44,717 nucleotides of DNA from positions 3,182 through 47,898 of the forward strand of contig JAPPFP010000002.1 of the NCBI GenBank assembly GCA_028877275.1. Reading direction: 5' to 3'. Position numbers and translations under genes: made by a program. This DNA is from Acidobacteriota bacterium. Lineage in GTDB: Bacteria; Acidobacteriota; Thermoanaerobaculia; Multivoradales; Multivoraceae. Of the stretch, positions 24,310 to 33,046 are shown piece by piece. Position 1 is the first letter of the stretch; each line of letters begins with the position of its first letter. The notes under the pieces are model-generated. The model was given only the letters and a program-made list of their open reading frames with translations. It did not search any database and was not told the DNA's origin.

Positions 24310-25254
24310 ATCGAGATCGGGCTGACCCCCTGGGTCGACTACCTGGGCGACGAGGCGGGGTCGATCGCCGACCAGGCGGAATTCGCCGACCGGCTCGGCT
24401 TCCACTCGCTGTTCCTGCCCGAAAGCCACTTCACAGGCGCCGCGGCCTGCCCCTCGCCCATCGTCGTTCTCGCTGCGGCAGCGGCACGAACGACGAAGCT
24501 GCGGCTGGGCACCACCTCCTACCTGCTGCCGGTTCGCAACGCCTTCCAGGCGGCCGAGGAGGTCGCCGTCCTCGACCGCCTCTCGAACGGCCGCGTGATC
24601 CTCGGCCTGGGCCGCGGTTTCCGGCCGGCGCTGTTCGCGGCCTTCGGCGTCGATCCCCGCACCAAGCGCCAGCGTTTCCTCGAGTCGCTCGACCTGATGA
24701 AGCGGGCCTGGGCCGGCGAGGCGATCGAGGTCGGCGAGCCCGGCGCGCGCCAACCCGTGCGGATCGCGCCGCTGCCGGTGCAGCAGCCGCATCCGGAACT
24801 ATGGGTGGCCGCGTTCGGCCCGCTGGCGCTCAAGCAGGCCGGCGAACTCGGCCTGCCCTACCTGTCTTCTCCCCTCGAAACGATCGGCCGCCTCACGAGG
24901 AACCACGAACTCCATCGTGAGGCCCTTCCGCAAGGGATGCCGCGACCGATCGTCCCGGTCATGCGCACCGTCTTCATCTCGGAAGATCGGGCCACCTGCG
25001 AGCGCGTGGGCTCCGCCCTTACCGCGCAGGCGCTCAGGATGGCGCGCGCCGGCACCCGCCTGGTTCAGGAAGAGGAGCTGGCGGACATCGAGAACTGGGC
25101 GATCGTCGGCGGGCGCGATCAGGTGCGCGCCGGCCTCGACCGCTACCGTGAGCGCATCGGCATGACCCACGTCATCGCCCGTTGCGGCGTTCCCGACGCG
25201 GCGCCGTGGGAGATCGAGGAGTCGATCCGGACCCTGGCCCGGATCAACTCGTAG
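24310..25254 (+). CDS. LLM class flavin-dependent oxidoreductase lacking a standard start codon
   Basis: About 314 residues of a bacterial-luciferase-like TIM barrel: IGLTPWVDYLGDEAGS, EFADRLGFHSLFLPESHF, TTKLRLGTTSYLLPVRN, then GRVILGLGRGF and later segments. Similarity begins right after the FadJ-like stop, yet the frame has no ATG, GTG or TTG until 24595, which would remove the first beta strands. AAGGAG at 24298-24303 lies 6 bases before ATC at 24310, which I use as the start. CTG at 24295 is an alternative, as is a sequencing error in an original ATG. The predicted role is FMN- or F420-dependent oxidation; the substrate is unknown. The 3' end overlaps the next convergent gene by 11 bp. 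Confidence 0.78.
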   Translation: MEIGLTPWVDYLGDEAGSIADQAEFADRLGFHSLFLPESHFTGAAACPSPIVVLAAAAARTTKLRLGTTSYLLPVRNAFQAAEEVAVLDRLSNGRVILGLGRGFRPALFAAFGVDPRTKRQRFLESLDLMKRAWAGEAIEVGEPGARQPVRIAPLPVQQPHPELWVAAFGPLALKQAGELGLPYLSSPLETIGRLTRNHELHREALPQGMPRPIVPVMRTVFISEDRATCERVGSALTAQALRMARAGTRLVQEEELADIENWAIVGGRDQVRAGLDRYRERIGMTHVIARCGVPDAAPWEIEESIRTLARINS

Positions 25255-25843
25255 TGCCGCTCGCCTGGCTGCTCGCCTCGCAGGCGTCCGGGAACGCGCC
25301 GACTTCCGTCAACGCCGGATGGCCCTGCGCCAGAACGTTCCGCGCGTAGTCCTCATCGGACTCATCCGGCCTTTGGGGCCGCCGGGCGATCGGCGGGAAT
25401 TCGTACTCCTTCAAGTTGACGCGGTCGTCCGAAAGAGTGGTGTCTCGAACGACGAGTCGGATGCCGACATCGCTCGCCGTGGCGGCAAACACCCAGTGAT
25501 GCTGGTTGACCCCGCAACCGTCGAGCACCTTGAGCAGCATCTCCCAATTGTTCGGCTCGAAGAAGTAGAACAGGCCCGAATCCTCCGTGCGAGGCCTCGC
25601 CACCCTGGCCGGCATCGTCTCGCCGTTCGCCGTGAAGTCGACCGTCACCTCGTAGCGGCCGTCTTGCAGACACAGGACGGTTTCGCTCTCGACGCAGGCG
25701 CCACCTTCGCTGGCCGCCGGCACGGATGCGGTCAGGCCAGCCCGTTCCCGCACGTCGGTTTCGCCGGCCTGAACGGGCTCAACGTGCAATCCCAGCAGCA
25801 ACAGACCGGCAACAGGGCCAACGTTTCGGACCAACTTCAGCAT
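25244..25843 (-). CDS. Small secreted protein of the DSG-x-F-x-FF / KVLDGCG family
   Basis: About 199 residues with a signal peptide (LVRNVGPVAGLLLLGLHVEP, cleavage near QAGE). The mature part contains LCLQDGRYEVTV, TEDSGLFYFFEPNNWEMLLK, VLDGCGVNQHHWVFAATASD and VVRDTT. I have seen this pattern often in secreted proteins of Acidobacteriota, where it may occur alone or as a C-terminal module; it looks like a compact beta-sandwich. Cysteines at the start, centre and end could form disulfides. The function is not known. The frame is open upstream, but the signal peptide fixes the ATG at 25843. It is divergent from the carboxylesterase. Confidence 0.72.
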   Translation of the reverse strand: MLKLVRNVGPVAGLLLLGLHVEPVQAGETDVRERAGLTASVPAASEGGACVESETVLCLQDGRYEVTVDFTANGETMPARVARPRTEDSGLFYFFEPNNWEMLLKVLDGCGVNQHHWVFAATASDVGIRLVVRDTTLSDDRVNLKEYEFPPIARRPQRPDESDEDYARNVLAQGHPALTEVGAFPDACEASSQASGTTS

Positions 25844-25907
25844 CCTGGCACTCCCGTCGCGGTAACGACCGAACGATAGTCGTCGGTAGGCGGGCACGAA
25901 CGATCCT

Positions 25908-25913
25908 AGTGTA
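25908..25913 (-). promoter_or_regulatory. Putative -10 element TACACT
   Basis: TACACT on the minus strand lies 64 bases before the ATG of the small secreted protein. The same hexamer recurs before the aconitase X, acyl-CoA synthetase and NHL lipoprotein genes. Confidence 0.35.
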
Positions 25914-25953
25914 CGGCGGACCGTCGGAGGCCGTCCGCCGGGTACCAGCCGTG

Positions 25954-25959
25954 TAGAGT
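25954..25959 (+). promoter_or_regulatory. Putative -10 element TAGAGT for the carboxylesterase
   Basis: TAGAGT lies 31 bases before the ATG at 25991. The short leader carries GGAG 5 bases before the start. Confidence 0.35.
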
Positions 25960-25990
25960 CACCTCCCCGATCACACGACCTGGAGTCAAC

Positions 25991-27589
25991 ATGGCCGAGA
26001 TTCGCCGTCGCAGAAACCGAGTCCGCAGGACCGCCATCCTGGTTCCCGCGCTCCTGTTCGTCACTGCAACCCTCGGCGCCAGTTCCGACACCGGCGTCGT
26101 CAAGACCCAACACGGCAAGCTGCAGGGCGATGTGCTCGATACGGACAGAGGCCTCACGGTCTACCGCGGCATTCCGTTCGCGGCAGCGCCGGTTGGCGAA
26201 CTGCGCTGGAAGGCGCCGCAACCGGTGGCGAAATGGAGTGGCGCGCGAGACGCGACGGAGTTCGGCGCCATCTGTCCGCAGGGTCCCGCGCTGGCGTTCA
26301 TGATGGGGATTCCCCTGCCCGAGACATCCGAGGACTGCCTGTTCCTGAACGTCTGGACCGCGGCCCGCGAGGGTGACGACCCGCGGCCGGTCATGGTCTG
26401 GATCCACGGCGGGGGCTTGAGCCTTGGTTGGAGCAACCAGCCGGACTACGACGGCTCCGCCTTCGCCAGCAAGGGTGTCGTCCTGGTCTCGATCAACTAC
26501 CGCCTCGGCCCGCTTGGCTATCTCGCGCATCCGGCGCTAGCGAAGGAGGCGGCGGGCGAGTCCGGCAACTACGGGTTCCTCGATCAGCTCGCGGCGCTCC
26601 AGTGGGTCCAGCGGAACATCGTGCAGTTCGGCGGCGATCCGGACAACGTGACGATTTTCGGCGAGTCCGCCGGCGGCACCAGCGTTCACGCGCTGATGGC
26701 AAGCCCGCTGGCCGCCGGCCTGATCCACCGGGCGATCGCCGAGAGCCCTTGGGTCACGGACACGAACATCCGTCCGCTCCGCGGAGAGAACGGGTTGCAC
26801 GGGAGCGCCGAGGATGTCGGCGTCGCCTGGGCGACGGCAATGCTCGGCGACGGCGCCAAACAGACGGCCGGGGCGCTGCGCGCACTGGACGCCGGCACGA
26901 TCATCACCAGGACCGCCCAGGGCGGCGCACTCGGCAGCTATGAACCGCACGTCACATACGGCACCGACTTCATGCCCGAGTCGAGCGAAGACCGGTACAC
27001 GGCCGGAAAGCAGAACGACATTCCCCTCATGGCAGGCACGAACCGCAACGAGGGCACGATGTTCATGGCCTTCCAGCCGATCACCGATCGGGCGGAGTTC
27101 CTTGAAACGCTGAAGCCCGTCTACGGCGACCAGGCCGAGGAAGTGGCGAAGCTCTACCCGTCGTCGAACGCCGACGAACTCAAGGTGCAGCAGGACCGCT
27201 TCCTCACCGACACCTGGTTCCTGCGCGGTACGCGCCGAATGCTCCTCGGAATGGACAAGGTCTCCTCCCCCGCCTTCCAGTACTTCTTCACCCGCGTGAA
27301 CCCGGAGAACCCGGCCTGGGGCGCGCACCACGCAGCCGAACTGGGCTACGTCTTCAACACCCTCCAGGGCGAGAACTACGACGAGACGGACGACCGGCTG
27401 GCGGAGCTGATGATCGATTACTGGGTCCAGTTCGCCCGTACGGGCGACCCGAACGGCGGCGGCCGCCCCGCTTGGCCGGAGTTCGAGGGCGACAAGCAGG
27501 CCTATCTCGAACTCGGTGACGAGGTGAGGACCGGCGCCGCGCTGGAACGGGAGATCAACGACCGGCTGGAAACGATTCGCGGCCAGTAG
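25991..27589 (+). CDS. Secreted type-B carboxylesterase
   Basis: A 532-residue alpha/beta hydrolase of the carboxylesterase/lipase B family. A signal peptide with a strongly basic n-region (RRRRNRVRRTAILVPALLF) is followed by the family blocks YRGIPFAAAPVGELRWK, EDCLFLNVWTA, the oxyanion-hole WIHGGGLSLG, and GNYGFLDQLAALQWVQRNI. The nucleophile is S226 in FGESAGG. The acid is probably the Glu in GTNRNEGTMF, and the His is in GAHHAAELGYVF. It should cleave carboxylic esters in the periplasm or outside the cell. GGAG sits 5 bases before the ATG. An MFS carrier follows after 40 bp and may take up the released acid. Confidence 0.93.
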   Translation: MAEIRRRRNRVRRTAILVPALLFVTATLGASSDTGVVKTQHGKLQGDVLDTDRGLTVYRGIPFAAAPVGELRWKAPQPVAKWSGARDATEFGAICPQGPALAFMMGIPLPETSEDCLFLNVWTAAREGDDPRPVMVWIHGGGLSLGWSNQPDYDGSAFASKGVVLVSINYRLGPLGYLAHPALAKEAAGESGNYGFLDQLAALQWVQRNIVQFGGDPDNVTIFGESAGGTSVHALMASPLAAGLIHRAIAESPWVTDTNIRPLRGENGLHGSAEDVGVAWATAMLGDGAKQTAGALRALDAGTIITRTAQGGALGSYEPHVTYGTDFMPESSEDRYTAGKQNDIPLMAGTNRNEGTMFMAFQPITDRAEFLETLKPVYGDQAEEVAKLYPSSNADELKVQQDRFLTDTWFLRGTRRMLLGMDKVSSPAFQYFFTRVNPENPAWGAHHAAELGYVFNTLQGENYDETDDRLAELMIDYWVQFARTGDPNGGGRPAWPEFEGDKQAYLELGDEVRTGAALEREINDRLETIRGQ

Positions 27590-27629
27590 GCGACAAGCGA
27601 AGCAACTAAACGAAGCGGCGGGACCGGGA

Positions 27630-28916
27630 ATGACGAGCAACCCGCCTCGCAGCTTCCTCGGTTGGAAGATGGTCGGGCTCGGCTCGGTCTGCTACGGCCT
27701 GGCCATCTCGCCGATGTACTACTGCTGGGGCTTCTTCCTGCCCGAGATGCAGGCCGACCTCGGCATGAACGACACCCAGGGCGGCCTCATCTTCAGCGTC
27801 TTCAGCTGGATCTACCACGGGCTCGGCCCGGTTGCCGGCTTCGCCATCGGACGCTGGGGCATCCGGTCCATGATGAGCCTCGGCGCCGTGGTCGGGGTCG
27901 TCGCTTTCTGGCTCATGAGCCGGGTCGAGTCGTTCGCCGACGCCATGTTCGCGTACGCCGTGCTCGGCGGTATCTCGGTCGGCTTCGGCACGATCCTCGC
28001 CGCCCAGGCACTGGCCTCGAACTGGTTCATCCGCTTTCGCTCACGGGCCATGGCCTTGATCCTCGGCGGCGGTGCCGTGGTCGGCTACTTCACGCTCAGG
28101 TACTTTGCTCCGGGAATCCTCGAGGTCGCGGACTGGCGCACGGGCTGGCTGATCATCGCCGGCATCTCCGCCCTTGTAGCCATCCTCGCCGCCCTCTTCA
28201 TGCGAGGCGAGCCTGAGCGAATCGGGCAAGAGCCGGATGGCGGCGTCCAGGCCAAGGTACCCGAGAGCGACGCTCCTTCCGGCCCAACCGGCCGCGGCGA
28301 ATGGACCGCACCGCTCGCCCTGCGCACGTCCCAGTTCTACGTCCTGGTCGGTCTGTCCATCGCCTACGGCGTGCCCTGGGGCATCATCGCCGTCTTCGGC
28401 CGCCACCATCTGGATGCTCTCGGCTTCACGACCGCCGCGGCGGGTTCGATCCTGGGCGCCCGCGTGCTGGTCAGCCTGTTCGGCCGTCTGAGCGCCTTCG
28501 CGGGCGACTTCATGACGCCGCAGCGGCTGCTCGGCATCGTCCTGATCCTCGAGGGCATCGGCTGCTCCCTGTTCATCGCAGCGAACACCGCGCTCCTGGC
28601 CTACCTGTCCATGTTCCTGATCGGGATCGGTTTCGGCGCGGCCTACGTCTGCATCCCGGTCGTCTACTCGGCCTTCTACGGTCGCCGCGCCTTCGCCACC
28701 ACGGTCGGCATCCGCTTTGCGATCACGGGTGTGATCTCGCCGGCCGCCCCCACCGTGGCCGGCATGCTCTCTGACTGGTCCGGCTCACACGTTCTCACCC
28801 TGTCCGTCCTGTCCGGGCTCTGCCTGGTCGGTTCCCTGGTCGCGTTCGGCCTGCGCGCACCCGTCCTCGGAGCACGCCCGATCGCGCCGGTAGCCGCGAG
28901 TTCCTCTAGCGGCTAG
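27630..28916 (+). CDS. MFS transporter
   Basis: A 428-residue major facilitator superfamily permease with 12 predicted helices split by a central hydrophilic loop (about residues 190-225, rich in Glu, Pro and Ser). The helix 2-3 loop GRWGIRSMMSLGA corresponds to the MFS G-x-x-x-D/R-R-x-G-R-R motif in a weak form. The layout recalls the oxalate/formate antiporter and monocarboxylate branch. It is probably co-expressed with the carboxylesterase 40 bp upstream, which would fit uptake of an organic acid, but the substrate is inferred from context only. Confidence 0.88.
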   Translation: MTSNPPRSFLGWKMVGLGSVCYGLAISPMYYCWGFFLPEMQADLGMNDTQGGLIFSVFSWIYHGLGPVAGFAIGRWGIRSMMSLGAVVGVVAFWLMSRVESFADAMFAYAVLGGISVGFGTILAAQALASNWFIRFRSRAMALILGGGAVVGYFTLRYFAPGILEVADWRTGWLIIAGISALVAILAALFMRGEPERIGQEPDGGVQAKVPESDAPSGPTGRGEWTAPLALRTSQFYVLVGLSIAYGVPWGIIAVFGRHHLDALGFTTAAAGSILGARVLVSLFGRLSAFAGDFMTPQRLLGIVLILEGIGCSLFIAANTALLAYLSMFLIGIGFGAAYVCIPVVYSAFYGRRAFATTVGIRFAITGVISPAAPTVAGMLSDWSGSHVLTLSVLSGLCLVGSLVAFGLRAPVLGARPIAPVAASSSSG

Positions 28917-28921
28917 CAACG

Positions 28922-28945
28922 CGCGAGCTGGCGACGAATCTCGCG
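28922..28945. terminator. Weak hairpin in the convergent gap between MFS and DUF2911
   Basis: CGCGAG and CTCGCG can pair around a 12-base loop inside the 33-bp gap. There is no T-run, so at best it is a weak bidirectional terminator. Confidence 0.25.
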
Positions 28946-28949
28946 AGTC

Positions 28950-29621
28950 CTAGCCGGCGGCGGCGACCGTCGTCTGCCAGCGATGCTCGCCCCAGGACAG
29001 CTTGAGCGTCCCGGGAGTGTCGCCTTCGGGCGGCTCGATGTCGATCGTCAGGCGTGGCTTCCCGCCCTCGACAACGGAATGCTCGAGCCGGATCTCGCCC
29101 AGGTCCTTCGCCGGATCGTGCATCGTGCCCCAGACGTCGGGCTCGTTGTTCACGATCAGCGTCCACTGGCCGTCATCGTCCAGGCGGAGCCACAGGCTGT
29201 ACAAACCCGCGAAACCGGCGGAGACGTTGCCGGCGGGCACCTCGAGTTCACCGATCACGATGTCGGCCTCCGTGCGCAGCTTGATCGCGGCCGCGGTCTG
29301 GAACTCGAACAGGCCCTGTTCGTGTTCCTGCAACGCTTCCCAGTCCACGCCGAGGAGCGGCAGCCTGCCGGCGTTGACCTCGACGGTGCCGCCGCCGATC
29401 TCGGCCCTGTCGATCGAGCGCGTCGCGTTGACCAGCAGCGCGAAGGCGTTGGTCAGGCCCGAGGCGTCGAGCTTGCGACCCTCTCCCTCTTTCGAGGGCT
29501 TCTCGATGACTTTCTCGGTCTCGGCGAACTGACCCGCCGCAGGCGCCCCAAACGCCGCTGCCGAGAGCAGCAGGACGGCAGCGACCGAAGGCAGCCGCCA
29601 CCACCCGCGCAAACCGGTCAT
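28950..29621 (-). CDS. Exported DUF2911 protein
   Basis: A 223-residue protein with a signal peptide (LPSVAAVLLLSAAAFGAPAA). The mature region matches DUF2911: LEVPAGNVSAGFAGLYSLWL (normally PAGxYxLxxxP), WTLIVNNEPDVWGTMHDP, and the closing TLKLSWGEHRWQTTV strand. It is a predicted all-beta periplasmic domain without known activity. It begins 10 bp after the stop of the cytochrome c/PHM-like gene on the same strand, so both are probably translated from one message and may act on the same substrate or complex. Confidence 0.82.
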   Translation of the reverse strand: MTGLRGWWRLPSVAAVLLLSAAAFGAPAAGQFAETEKVIEKPSKEGEGRKLDASGLTNAFALLVNATRSIDRAEIGGGTVEVNAGRLPLLGVDWEALQEHEQGLFEFQTAAAIKLRTEADIVIGELEVPAGNVSAGFAGLYSLWLRLDDDGQWTLIVNNEPDVWGTMHDPAKDLGEIRLEHSVVEGGKPRLTIDIEPPEGDTPGTLKLSWGEHRWQTTVAAAG

Positions 29622-29631
29622 TCCCGCCTAC

Positions 29632-30963
29632 CTACTCCCCGCCGCCGGTGCTCTGAATCGAGGCGACTCCGAGCCGCAGCGCGATCGGATCGACCGGCTC
29701 GACCGGCGCCCAGGCCACGAAGCCGAGCATCATCTCGTCGGTCGTCGCCGTGCCGTTGACGACGTTGTCCGCCGGGTCGAAGCCGCGCTCCTCGCCGCGC
29801 TCGGGCGTGTTCTCGAACCACATCGAAACTTCGACCCGGGTACCGGCGGGGATCGTCTTCGGCTTCTTGTACTGGTACGTCGTCTGCCATTCCTGGTCGT
29901 AGTTCGGCACGTCGAGAAGAACCTCGGTCGTGCCGTCGGGGTAGAAGGCGTCGTAGCGCACCGCCACCGACCGCAGGTGGGCGTGGGGCCACAGGGCCAG
30001 GATGTCGGTCTCGACCGGGAAGACCCGCGCCGCGCCGACCTTCCAGCGCTCGTGGCCGGGCGGAATCTCGAACGTCAGGTTGCCGATCGAGTCGAACTTG
30101 ACCTCACGCAGCTCGCTCTCCGGAGCGTCCGCGAACACAAAGCCGATCTCGGACCGGTCGTAGAAGCCGCTGCCCTCGCCGGCCTCCTTGTTGTAGTGCA
30201 TCGAGAACTCGATCGTCGAACCCGGCTCGAGCTTCATCGCGTACCCGGGTTCCATCAGGTGGCTCTCGGCGCCGAGCGCGATGCAGCCGATCGAACTGTC
30301 GCTGAACTTGCCGAGCGCGGTGGCGCCGCCGGGCGGCCGAACGCTCGCGCACATGTGGTGAACGTCGCTGCCGCCGACCTTGAACTCGACGCCGCGCACC
30401 CAGACCGTCTCCGGCAGCATCTCTTCGGTGAGCTCGGTCTCGAAGTTGATGTTGATGTCGGCGATGTCGTCGGCCACCCAGTAGTTCTCCGGCATCTGAA
30501 CCACGAGGTCGGGACGCCCGAGCGACCAGCCGCCGGAGCCCTCCTCGACGAACTTCTTCGTTGTCGGCGCCTCTGCCGCATCGCCGGCCGGCGAACCGCC
30601 GCGCACCCAGGCCAGAACCGTCTCGATCTCATCGTCCGACATCACCCGTTCGTGGTGGAACTGCCCGCGAGTCGCCTCGGTCGCAAACCAGGGCGGCATC
30701 GAGCGGTTCTCGACCGCGCGCGCGATCGAGCGCGCCCAGGGCCGAGTCTGCTGGTAGGTCATCAGCGGCATCGGCGCGATCATGCCGCCGATGTTCTCGC
30801 CCTCGCCCTCCGGCCGGTGGCAGGTCTGGCAGTTCTCCTGCAGGACCGGCAGCACGTCGGCGTAGAAGGTGGGCGTATCCGCCTCGGCCGCCAGACCGAA
30901 GCCGGGGACGGCGACGGCGGCGACGAGTATGAGCAGGATGGGACGAGAGGTCTGGATCTTCAT
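29632..30963 (-). CDS. Exported cytochrome c / copper type II monooxygenase-like (PHM-fold) protein
   Basis: About 443 residues: signal peptide, a class I-like c-heme site C45-Q-T-C48-H49 with a probable axial Met in RSMPPW (M89), then a two-part region resembling the PHM/dopamine-beta-monooxygenase fold. All copper-ligand positions have a counterpart: H202-H203 (VHHM), H256 (MHYN), H327/H329 (PHAH) and M411 or M412 (TDEMM). Enzymes of this fold hydroxylate C-H bonds using two coppers and an external reductant; the fused heme could feed electrons. The frame is open upstream, but the signal peptide and GGAG 11 bases away fix the ATG at 30963. The substrate is unknown. Confidence 0.82.
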   Translation of the reverse strand: MKIQTSRPILLILVAAVAVPGFGLAAEADTPTFYADVLPVLQENCQTCHRPEGEGENIGGMIAPMPLMTYQQTRPWARSIARAVENRSMPPWFATEATRGQFHHERVMSDDEIETVLAWVRGGSPAGDAAEAPTTKKFVEEGSGGWSLGRPDLVVQMPENYWVADDIADININFETELTEEMLPETVWVRGVEFKVGGSDVHHMCASVRPPGGATALGKFSDSSIGCIALGAESHLMEPGYAMKLEPGSTIEFSMHYNKEAGEGSGFYDRSEIGFVFADAPESELREVKFDSIGNLTFEIPPGHERWKVGAARVFPVETDILALWPHAHLRSVAVRYDAFYPDGTTEVLLDVPNYDQEWQTTYQYKKPKTIPAGTRVEVSMWFENTPERGEERGFDPADNVVNGTATTDEMMLGFVAWAPVEPVDPIALRLGVASIQSTGGGE

Positions 30964-31075
30964 CTTTCGTGTGCTCCCGGTATTGCGGACCGCCAGGTCC
31001 GCTGTCGACGACCAGGGACCTTGCCGGCTCAAATCCTTGGTCGGTGCTCAGTAAGTGTACCCGAACGAGACTGGC

Positions 31076-31081
31076 GTATTG
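31076..31081 (+). promoter_or_regulatory. Putative -10 element TATTGT for the DUF3604 gene
   Basis: TATTGT preceded by GGCG lies about 50 bases before the ATG. No clear -35 is visible. The leader contains GGAGG 9 bases before the start. Confidence 0.3.
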
Positions 31082-31131
31082 TGGGTTGCCGTAGATCGAT
31101 CGAAGAGGTCAAGCGAACGGAGGTCGCCGAC

Positions 31132-32952
31132 ATGCGGAAAGTGCTAGCCAACTCAGCCAGAACCCTGGGAACCGCCACCTTCCTGATGCTCAGCGGCACA
31201 CTCGCCACGGCAGCCCAGGACGCCGAGCGCCGGGTCCTTTTTGGCGATCTCCACGTGCACACCCGCTACTCCTTCGACGCCTTCATCTTCGGCACGCGCA
31301 CGACGCCGGACGACGCCTACGAGTTCGCCAAGGGCAAGGCGATCGAGCATCCCGGCGGCTTCGAGCTCCAGCTCGATCGGCCGCTCGACTTTCTCGCCGT
31401 GACCGACCACGCGAACTACCTCGGCATGCTGGAAGCGATGTCCCGGCCGGACCACCCGCTCTCGAAGCTCGACCGGGCGGCGGACTTCACCCAGGCGCGC
31501 ACGATCGCGGAGAAACGGCGGGCCTTCCGCAGCGGCGCGTACATCAGGGAGCACCGCGACGTGGACGTCATCCGCTCCGCCTGGAAGCGGACGGTCGAAG
31601 CGGCCGAGCGCCACAACGCCCCCGGGGCCTTCACCACCTTCCCTGCCTACGAGTACACGTCGAGCCGCGAAGGCGGCAACCTGCACCGCAACGTGATCTT
31701 CCGCGGCGACGCGGTGCCGGACTACCCGTACGGCCGCAGCGACTCGATCAACCCGGAGGACCTCTGGGCGTGGATGGATGATCTCCGCTCGCAAGGGATC
31801 GAGGCCCTGGCCATCCCCCACAACTCGAACGGCTCCGACGGGCACATGTTCCAGCTCGTCAACTTCGCCGGCGAGCCGATCGACGCCGCCTACGCCGAAA
31901 CCCGGATGCGGAACGAGCCCCTGGTCGAGGTCACCCAGGTCAAGGGCACCTCCGACACCCACCCCTTCCTGTCGCCGAACGACGAGTGGGCGGACTTCGA
32001 GATCATGCCCTACCGGATCGCCCAGTGGAACAAGTCGAGGCCGCGCGGTTCCTACGTCCGCGACGCCTACCAGCGCGGCCTCAAGCTCCAGGCCGAAAGC
32101 GGCGTGAATCCCTACCGTTTCGGCCTGGTGGGCGCCAGCGACACCCACAACGGCGGCGCCTCGCTCGACGAATCGAACTTCGTCGCCAAGGTCGGCATCC
32201 TGGACGCGACAGCCGAACTGCGCGGCTCCGTGCCGATCGTGTCGGAGGAGGGCGTCACGGCCTACAACGACACCTACTACAAGACCTGGAGCGCCTCCGG
32301 CCTGGCCGGCGTCTGGGCCGAGGAGAACACCCGCGACTCGATCTACGACGCCTTCCGCCGCAAGGAGACCTTCGCGACCTCCGGCCCCCGCATCGTCGTC
32401 CGCTTCTTCGCCGGCGACTATCCGGACGATCTGGCTGAACTCGACGACGCGGTCGAGATCGCCTACGCCGAGGGCGTGCCGATGGGCGGCGAGCTGCCCG
32501 CGGGTTCCCACGGCGCGGCAGCTCCCCGCTTCCTCGTCTGGGCGCTCCAGGACCCGCTCGGCACGCCGCTTCAGCGGGTGCAGGTGATCAAGGGCTGGAG
32601 CGACGCCGGACAAGCGATGGAACAGGTGTTCGACGTCGCCTGCTCGGACGGGAGCATGCCCGATCCCGAAACGCACCGTTGCCCGGATAACGGCGCCGAA
32701 GTCGACCTCGCCGACTGCAGCATCACGCCGGACAGGGGAGCCTCGGAACTCGTCGCCCTCTGGCAAGACCCGGGATTCGAAGCCGGCCAGCACGCCTTCT
32801 ACTACCTCCGGGCGCTGGAGAACCCGACCTGCCGTTGGTCGACCTGGGACGCGATAAAGGCCGGCGTCGCGCCCCGGCCCGAGCTGCAGGCGACGATCCA
32901 GGAGCGCGCCTGGTCGTCGCCGATCTGGGTCGGCGGCCCGCCGGCCGAGTGA
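31132..32952 (+). CDS. Exported DUF3604 protein (PHP-like metallohydrolase fold)
   Basis: A 606-residue protein with a signal peptide (ARTLGTATFLMLSGTLATAA). The DUF3604 signature starts with LFGDLHVHTRYSFDAF, with H41 and H43 as likely metal ligands. Further PHP-like metal motifs are AVTDHANYLG, AIPHNSNGSDG and VGASDTHNGG. The C-terminal part carries several cysteines in CSDGSMPDPETHRC and LADCS. DUF3604 proteins are uncharacterised but the motifs imply a multi-metal hydrolase in the periplasm. GGAGG lies 9 bases before the ATG. It is divergent from the cytochrome/PHM gene and 94 bp upstream of a porin-like gene. Confidence 0.88.
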   Translation: MRKVLANSARTLGTATFLMLSGTLATAAQDAERRVLFGDLHVHTRYSFDAFIFGTRTTPDDAYEFAKGKAIEHPGGFELQLDRPLDFLAVTDHANYLGMLEAMSRPDHPLSKLDRAADFTQARTIAEKRRAFRSGAYIREHRDVDVIRSAWKRTVEAAERHNAPGAFTTFPAYEYTSSREGGNLHRNVIFRGDAVPDYPYGRSDSINPEDLWAWMDDLRSQGIEALAIPHNSNGSDGHMFQLVNFAGEPIDAAYAETRMRNEPLVEVTQVKGTSDTHPFLSPNDEWADFEIMPYRIAQWNKSRPRGSYVRDAYQRGLKLQAESGVNPYRFGLVGASDTHNGGASLDESNFVAKVGILDATAELRGSVPIVSEEGVTAYNDTYYKTWSASGLAGVWAEENTRDSIYDAFRRKETFATSGPRIVVRFFAGDYPDDLAELDDAVEIAYAEGVPMGGELPAGSHGAAAPRFLVWALQDPLGTPLQRVQVIKGWSDAGQAMEQVFDVACSDGSMPDPETHRCPDNGAEVDLADCSITPDRGASELVALWQDPGFEAGQHAFYYLRALENPTCRWSTWDAIKAGVAPRPELQATIQERAWSSPIWVGGPPAE

Positions 32953-32987
32953 GGGAGGCGTGCCGGAGGACACCTCGACCGGCGGAT

Positions 32988-32993
32988 ATACTG
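32988..32993 (+). promoter_or_regulatory. Putative -10 element TATACT for the porin-like gene
   Basis: GGATATACT is the best match to the classical TATAAT in this stretch, about 53 bases before the ATG at 33047. It would allow expression separate from the DUF3604 gene. Confidence 0.35.
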
Positions 32994-33046
32994 CCGACGG
33001 CCTCCGCCGACTCCACCTTCTTCTCCCCGGACTAGCCCACCCGATC

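Noticed and set aside
29977..31131. Long open plus-strand frame running antisense over the cytochrome/PHM gene into DUF3604
   Set aside because: At this GC content stop codons are rare off-frame. The translation over this part is low-complexity and lacks any domain, while the minus strand has a signal peptide, CxxCH and copper motifs. DUF3604 starts at its own signal peptide at 31132.
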